Assembly (NCBI GenBank): GCA_030671985.1
Contig: DAOVHI010000045.1
Coordinates: forward strand, 1 to 10,072
Length of the DNA: 10,072 nucleotides
Reading direction: 5' to 3'
Source of the DNA: JAHJDO01 sp030671985 [NCBI: bacterium]
GTDB taxonomy: Bacteria > JAHJDO01
Below, one piece after another: positions 6,349-10,072 of the stretch. The notes under the pieces are model-generated. The model worked only from the letters and a program-made list of their open reading frames with translations, was not told the origin of the DNA and made no database searches. The position numbers and the translations under genes are program-made. Every line of letters starts with the position of its first letter. Positions within the stretch are counted from its first letter, which is position 1.

Positions 6349-7081
6349 TTACATGGTATTTTTTAATTTTTGGTAATAGATATTTAACTACTTCATCTGC
6401 AAAATTGAAAACAGATAAAACGTTATTTTCGTCCATTATTGGTTTGACTTGTGTTTGAATCATTGGGCTATCTTTTGCAGCAATATCCATTTCTTTTACT
6501 TCCCCTGTATTGATATCGAGTTGTTTTACTTTCTCGGCAATAACATTTTTTGTAATTTTTTTAATATTATAATGGCTATACGGATTTCTAATTGTGTTTC
6601 TAAAGGAATGTAGCCTTTTCTTCATTTTTGAATCTAATAATCCTGCTTTTCCTGCACGGTTTATTGCTTTCGAAAGCTCCATGTCTTCAAAGTCATCCCA
6701 TTTCTGCGGATCAGCATTTTGATAGCCGTTAGATTCAGTAATATATGTAACATGTTTTATGATGTACTCGATTAAAATAGAGGACATTGTGATTGCGGCT
6801 CCGTTCAATCCGAAAAATATGCACTCTCTGATTTCTTGGTATAGTGCTTGAATAGCTGATGGTAATCCTTTGGGTAAAGCTGGCAAAAGCGGTGCTATAA
6901 TATGTGCTTTTTCTTTTCTTTGCTCGAAAAGATCACTTATTGTTTGAGATGAAATAGCATCAAAGTTTATACCTTGACTTTGCAACTTTTCAATATCGTT
7001 GGGATTGGCAATTATTTGATCGCAACCTTCAGCTAGTTCTTGCATGATTTTTTCTATATCTTTATTCATGTTTTTATCCAT
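6332..7081 (-). CDS. HEPN-domain (DUF4145-like) protein, putative RNase or defence-associated factor
   Basis: A 249-residue soluble protein without signal peptide or membrane span. Residues about 75-172 have the pattern of HEPN/DUF4145 proteins: a helix EIRECIFFGLNGAAITMSSI (83-102), then DMELSKAINRAGKAGLLDSK (133-152), then SFRNTIRNPYSHYN (159-172). The RNPYSH (165-170) is the R-x4-H motif that forms the metal-independent RNase site in active HEPN proteins. HEPN RNases occur in toxin-antitoxin, abortive-infection and CRISPR effectors, but DUF4145 members are often uncharacterised and some lack activity. The N-terminal 60 residues and C-terminal 75 residues match nothing I recognise. It stands alone between repeats: no partner antitoxin is visible on either side. 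Start ATG at 7081 has no clear ribosome site; ATG at 7069 is an alternative. The 9-mer GTTACATGG covers the start codon and recurs inverted near the stop. Confidence 0.75.
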   Translation of the reverse strand: MDKNMNKDIEKIMQELAEGCDQIIANPNDIEKLQSQGINFDAISSQTISDLFEQRKEKAHIIAPLLPALPKGLPSAIQALYQEIRECIFFGLNGAAITMSSILIEYIIKHVTYITESNGYQNADPQKWDDFEDMELSKAINRAGKAGLLDSKMKKRLHSFRNTIRNPYSHYNIKKITKNVIAEKVKQLDINTGEVKEMDIAAKDSPMIQTQVKPIMDENNVLSVFNFADEVVKYLLPKIKKYHVTKQST

Positions 7082-7101
7082 GTAACATATATCATTGAAC
7101 C

Positions 7102-7126
7102 GCTACCCTCGTTTTGTTACGGTAGC
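7102..7126. repeat. Stem-loop in the predicted HEPN gene leader
   Basis: GCTACC (7102-7107) and GGTAGC (7121-7126) pair around a 13-nt loop containing GTTTTGTTAC. It would form near the 5' end of the minus-strand HEPN transcript, about 20 nt ahead of the start codon. It could control translation or be an operator. Confidence 0.35.
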
Positions 7127-7133
7127 AAGCAAT

Positions 7134-7162
7134 TATATAAAACGTCAAGAAATATTATTCAA
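7134..7162 (-). promoter_or_regulatory. Candidate promoter of the HEPN gene
   Basis: On the minus strand TTGAAT (7157-7162), 17 nt, then TATATA (7134-7139), or TATAAT (7132-7137) with a 19-nt spacer. The predicted leader is about 45 nt. It is divergent from the TPR/transglutaminase promoter in a shared 171-nt spacer (7082-7252). Confidence 0.4.
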
Positions 7163-7176
7163 AAGTCCGCTTGACA

Positions 7177-7221
7177 GTTTTTAATTCATTGCTTGCAAAG
7201 CTGTGAGATGTTATATTGATG
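7177..7221 (+). promoter_or_regulatory. Promoter of the TPR/transglutaminase gene, copy 2 of the duplicated module
   Basis: TTGCTT (7189-7194), 17-nt spacer, TATATT (7212-7217) with an extended -10 TG at 7209-7210 and an AT-rich upstream tract, in exactly the layout found before hslV (747-791). A TTGACA at 7171-7176 just upstream has no fitting -10 at 17 nt. The predicted start is near 7224, giving a leader of about 29 nt. Confidence 0.6.
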
Positions 7222-7252
7222 AAGGATTTGTGAAGGGGATTTGTACTGTAAG

Positions 7253-10072
7253 ATGCGTTCTATAAAGATTAATTTAAAAATTTTATTCGTTGTTCTTTCA
7301 ATGCTTTTTATCAGCATCACTGCCTATTCAACACCGGAAATAGAAGATATATCGGCGTTGGAAAAAGCAGGACTGTCTGAGGAAGCGAGGGGAAATTGCG
7401 GCGGGGCTTTTATATCGTATGAAAAACTAGTTAGAAATACTTCTAACGCCGTACAGCAGGAGGTATATCTAAGAAAAATTCTTGATATGCGCTTCAGCAT
7501 CAGCAATAAAACAGATGTCCTAAAAATCTGCGAATATATAAGAAAAGATAAAACATCCGATCCATCACTAAAATCTCTTGCTGAATGGTTTATGCTGCAG
7601 CTATATCTTGAGAATGGAAAAATTAATAAGGCGCAGAGCTTATGTAAAAAACTGGGTTTTATTCAGAACTGGTTTGCAATAGGGCCTTTTGATAATGACG
7701 GAAAAACTGGTTTTGAGAGAGAATACCCGCCTGAAACTGAAATAAAAATTTCTTCCGAATATCAGGGCAAGGACAGAAAAGTAAAATGGAGACATACAAA
7801 CATTGAGTCTCCGTCAGGATTCGTTAACCTTGGAGCTATTTTCAGACCAAATAAGAACACCTGCGCATATCTGTTAACATTCGTTAAATCAAATAAGAAA
7901 AGAGAAGTTGCATTTAGAATAGGAAATGATGACGCAATTAAGATATGGGTAAACAACGGTCTGATTTTAAGCGATAACAATTATCACTCTGCTCGATTTG
8001 ATCAGAGCAATGTAACGGTTTCTCTTAACAAAGGTTGGAACAAAGTCCTGATCAAGCTATGTCAAAAACAGGGGAAGTGGGGATTGCTATTCAGAATAAC
8101 CTCTCCAAATGGCAATCGTATATCTGGATTAAAGGTCAGTACAAATTCACCTAATATAAAGATAGCAAAATATGCCACCGTGAAAGATACCGGCAAAATT
8201 AGCTCATGGAATATAGCCCGTCTTGAAGAGAGCATTAACGCCGATCCGGATAATGCGCAGCTTTATTATTATTTGGCATATCTTCTCAGTAAAAGTCTGC
8301 CGTACGATGAAACCGAACATAAGGATTTGTTATGCATAACAAAAGCCATTCAGTTGAATCCCAATAATCCATTTTATACATATCTTGGAGCAAATCTTGC
8401 GCATCAGCCAAATAAAAGAAGGGAACTTCTTGAGAAAACCATTGAATTAGATCCTGATTTCACAACAGCCTTCTATCAATTAGCAGAATATTATCTGAAC
8501 GCTGATAACCTGACAAAAGCCTTGAGTCTGATTAATAAATGCATTGATATGAATCCGTCATTCCTCCCTGCAATTTGTCTAAAAATCTCTATTTACTCAA
8601 AACAGGGTTTGACTCCGCTTATTCCTCCTTTGCTTGAAAAGATAAAAAATGCTTCTGCATATAAGAGAGAAACACGGAATAGTATAATTCGCTATTATGA
8701 ACATCATAATTCACCGGAGGAAACATTGGAACAACTCCGAAAGCTTTTAGAGATAGATTTTACGGACAATTATGCAAGATATAAAATCATTAGAATTCTA
8801 CTAAATATGAGCAGGGATTCGGAGACATTGAGCAGACTGCGTGAAATGAGAGCATTGAATCCGTATAATACTAATATCCCACTCAGGATAGCAAAGATAT
8901 ATGCCGATAGATATCAATTTCACAAGGCTGTAAGGATATGCAAGCAGGCAATGATAATCTGTCCCGAGAATTATAAAATACTTTCAAGCTTGGGGCTCTT
9001 GTATCGACGCATCGGTAATTACGAAAAGTTTGAGGAATTTGTCAATAAGGCTTTGGAAATAAAACCCGACTATACATGGCTCAGGAAATATGAGGAATTC
9101 GTGAGTCCAAAGAAAGAAGCTTATGAAGACAATTTTGCGGAAGATATAACGTCAATAATCAGTTCTGCGAATAACCTTGAATATGCTGATAGTGAAGCCG
9201 TTTATCTGCTTGATAAAGCAATCTCTCGTGTATACGCGGATGGCACTTCGTCTGAATATGTGCATCAGGTTATTAAAGTTCTTACGGATAAAGGAGTAAA
9301 GGATTTTAATCATCTGAACATATACTATGCCCCCGGAGATCAGGAAGTTATTATTAAGAAAGCGCGTATTGTAAAAAAAGACGGAACAATAATAGACCAT
9401 TATAAATTTTCTGACGTATCCACATCAAATCCACAGCACAAGCTATATTATGACTATAAAAGAAAAACCGTTAAGTTCAACTCTCTTGAAAAAGGCGACG
9501 TTATTGATTTTGCATACAAGATTAATGATATGAGAGGCAATATATACGGCGATTACTTTGGAACTATATTCTCATTTAAAGCTGCAAATCCTATGGTTTG
9601 TTCTAAATACATTCTTATTGCTCCGAAACATCGCAAATTCTACTTTTACAGTCCAAAGCTCAACATCGTTCCGCAAAAAATTCATGATAAACATGCAGAT
9701 ACTATTAGCTATATCTGGGAAAAAAGAGACATCAAGAAAATAGAGAAAGAGCTGAATATGCCTCCTTACCAAGAAATCACTCCGTATCTGCTTGTATCTA
9801 CATTTAAATCTTGGTCTGATGTAGCCAAATGGTACTCCGATCTTATAATCGACCAGATGGAATCGTCTCCTGAAATAAAAAAGACAGTCGCTTCATTAAT
9901 AGAAAACAAGACTACGGAAATTGACAAGATTAGAGCTATATACAATTATGTTGTTAAAAAAATCAGATATGTAGGCTTGGAATTTGGGATACATGGTTAT
10001 AAACCGTATAAATCATGTCAGGTGTTTAGCAGGAAGTTTGGAGATTGTAAGGATAAAGCCCTGCTAATTATG
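7253..10072 (+). CDS. Large exported protein: beta-sandwich, TPR, DUF3857 and transglutaminase-like domains (3' end missing)
   Basis: One open frame of 940 codons runs off the right edge. Residues 1-26 are a signal peptide (basic start, then ILFVVLSMLFISITAYS), so the protein acts outside the cytoplasm. At about 139-295 is a beta-sandwich of the sugar-binding type (NWFAIGPFDNDG, IGNDDAIKIWVNNG, LNKGWNKVLIK). About 315-625 holds TPR-like helical repeats with signatures such as AIQLNPNN, TIELDPDF and ALEIKPDY. About 645-840 fits DUF3857 (EYVHQVIKVLTDKG, NSLEKGDVIDFAYK). About 870 onward is a transglutaminase/protease-like core, IRAIYNYVVKKIRYVGLEFG, ending in FGDCKDKALLIM with predicted nucleophile Cys932; the His and Asp lie beyond the window. 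The family is widespread but has no settled substrate. The ATG has AGGGG 14 nt upstream; in-frame TTG at 7241 is possible. Confidence 0.9.
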   Translation, partial: MRSIKINLKILFVVLSMLFISITAYSTPEIEDISALEKAGLSEEARGNCGGAFISYEKLVRNTSNAVQQEVYLRKILDMRFSISNKTDVLKICEYIRKDKTSDPSLKSLAEWFMLQLYLENGKINKAQSLCKKLGFIQNWFAIGPFDNDGKTGFEREYPPETEIKISSEYQGKDRKVKWRHTNIESPSGFVNLGAIFRPNKNTCAYLLTFVKSNKKREVAFRIGNDDAIKIWVNNGLILSDNNYHSARFDQSNVTVSLNKGWNKVLIKLCQKQGKWGLLFRITSPNGNRISGLKVSTNSPNIKIAKYATVKDTGKISSWNIARLEESINADPDNAQLYYYLAYLLSKSLPYDETEHKDLLCITKAIQLNPNNPFYTYLGANLAHQPNKRRELLEKTIELDPDFTTAFYQLAEYYLNADNLTKALSLINKCIDMNPSFLPAICLKISIYSKQGLTPLIPPLLEKIKNASAYKRETRNSIIRYYEHHNSPEETLEQLRKLLEIDFTDNYARYKIIRILLNMSRDSETLSRLREMRALNPYNTNIPLRIAKIYADRYQFHKAVRICKQAMIICPENYKILSSLGLLYRRIGNYEKFEEFVNKALEIKPDYTWLRKYEEFVSPKKEAYEDNFAEDITSIISSANNLEYADSEAVYLLDKAISRVYADGTSSEYVHQVIKVLTDKGVKDFNHLNIYYAPGDQEVIIKKARIVKKDGTIIDHYKFSDVSTSNPQHKLYYDYKRKTVKFNSLEKGDVIDFAYKINDMRGNIYGDYFGTIFSFKAANPMVCSKYILIAPKHRKFYFYSPKLNIVPQKIHDKHADTISYIWEKRDIKKIEKELNMPPYQEITPYLLVSTFKSWSDVAKWYSDLIIDQMESSPEIKKTVASLIENKTTEIDKIRAIYNYVVKKIRYVGLEFGIHGYKPYKSCQVFSRKFGDCKDKALLIM

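Noticed and set aside
7171-7199. TTGACA at 7171-7176 as the -35 of the TPR gene
   Set aside because: The hexamer 17 nt downstream is TGCAAA, not a -10. It is also outside the block shared with the hslV promoter.

Overview
This window looks like chromosomal DNA from a low-G+C bacterium. Most of it is AT-rich, with frequent AGA (Arg) and ATA (Ile) codons. It carries an HslVU protease operon, two DEAD-box RNA helicases and a very large exported TPR/transglutaminase-like protein. That last protein architecture is common in poorly cultured, diderm-type lineages such as the Planctomycetes/Omnitrophota-like groups and Acidobacteria. The lineage is an inference and cannot be fixed from these genes alone.

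Layout, left to right. At 1-687 (minus, cut by the left edge) is the N-terminal half of an RhlE-like RNA helicase. A 151-nt divergent promoter region separates it from hslV (839-1366) and hslU (1380-2714), a compact plus-strand operon encoding the two-component ATP-dependent protease HslVU. At 2695-4424 on the minus strand is a G+C-richer pair: a BNR/sialidase-like protein and a translationally coupled multi-pass membrane protein. The pair is wedged between hslU and the DeaD-type helicase at 4436-6022 (minus). The membrane gene runs 20 nt into the 3' end of hslU on the opposite strand. Composition and tight packing suggest a horizontally acquired two-gene insert.

The 6023-6331 spacer has no convincing gene but is rich in dyad symmetry. 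It holds two related 22-bp palindromes with centres 49 nt apart, and a long imperfect hairpin just after the next gene. At 6332-7081 (minus) is a HEPN-domain (DUF4145-like) protein with an R-x4-H motif, a possible RNase of the defence or toxin type. From 7253 to the right edge (plus, incomplete) runs a protein of at least 940 residues: signal peptide, beta-sandwich, TPRs, DUF3857 and the start of a transglutaminase-like domain, ending just after its predicted catalytic Cys.

The most unexpected regulatory signal is a promoter module present twice, 6.4 kb apart, upstream of hslV and upstream of the TPR/transglutaminase gene (38 of 45 positions identical). It suggests shared transcriptional control of a cytoplasmic protease and a large envelope protein. 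The most system-like region is the HEPN gene with its surrounding repeats, which resembles a small mobile cassette. No transposase, integrase, tRNA, rRNA or CRISPR array was seen.
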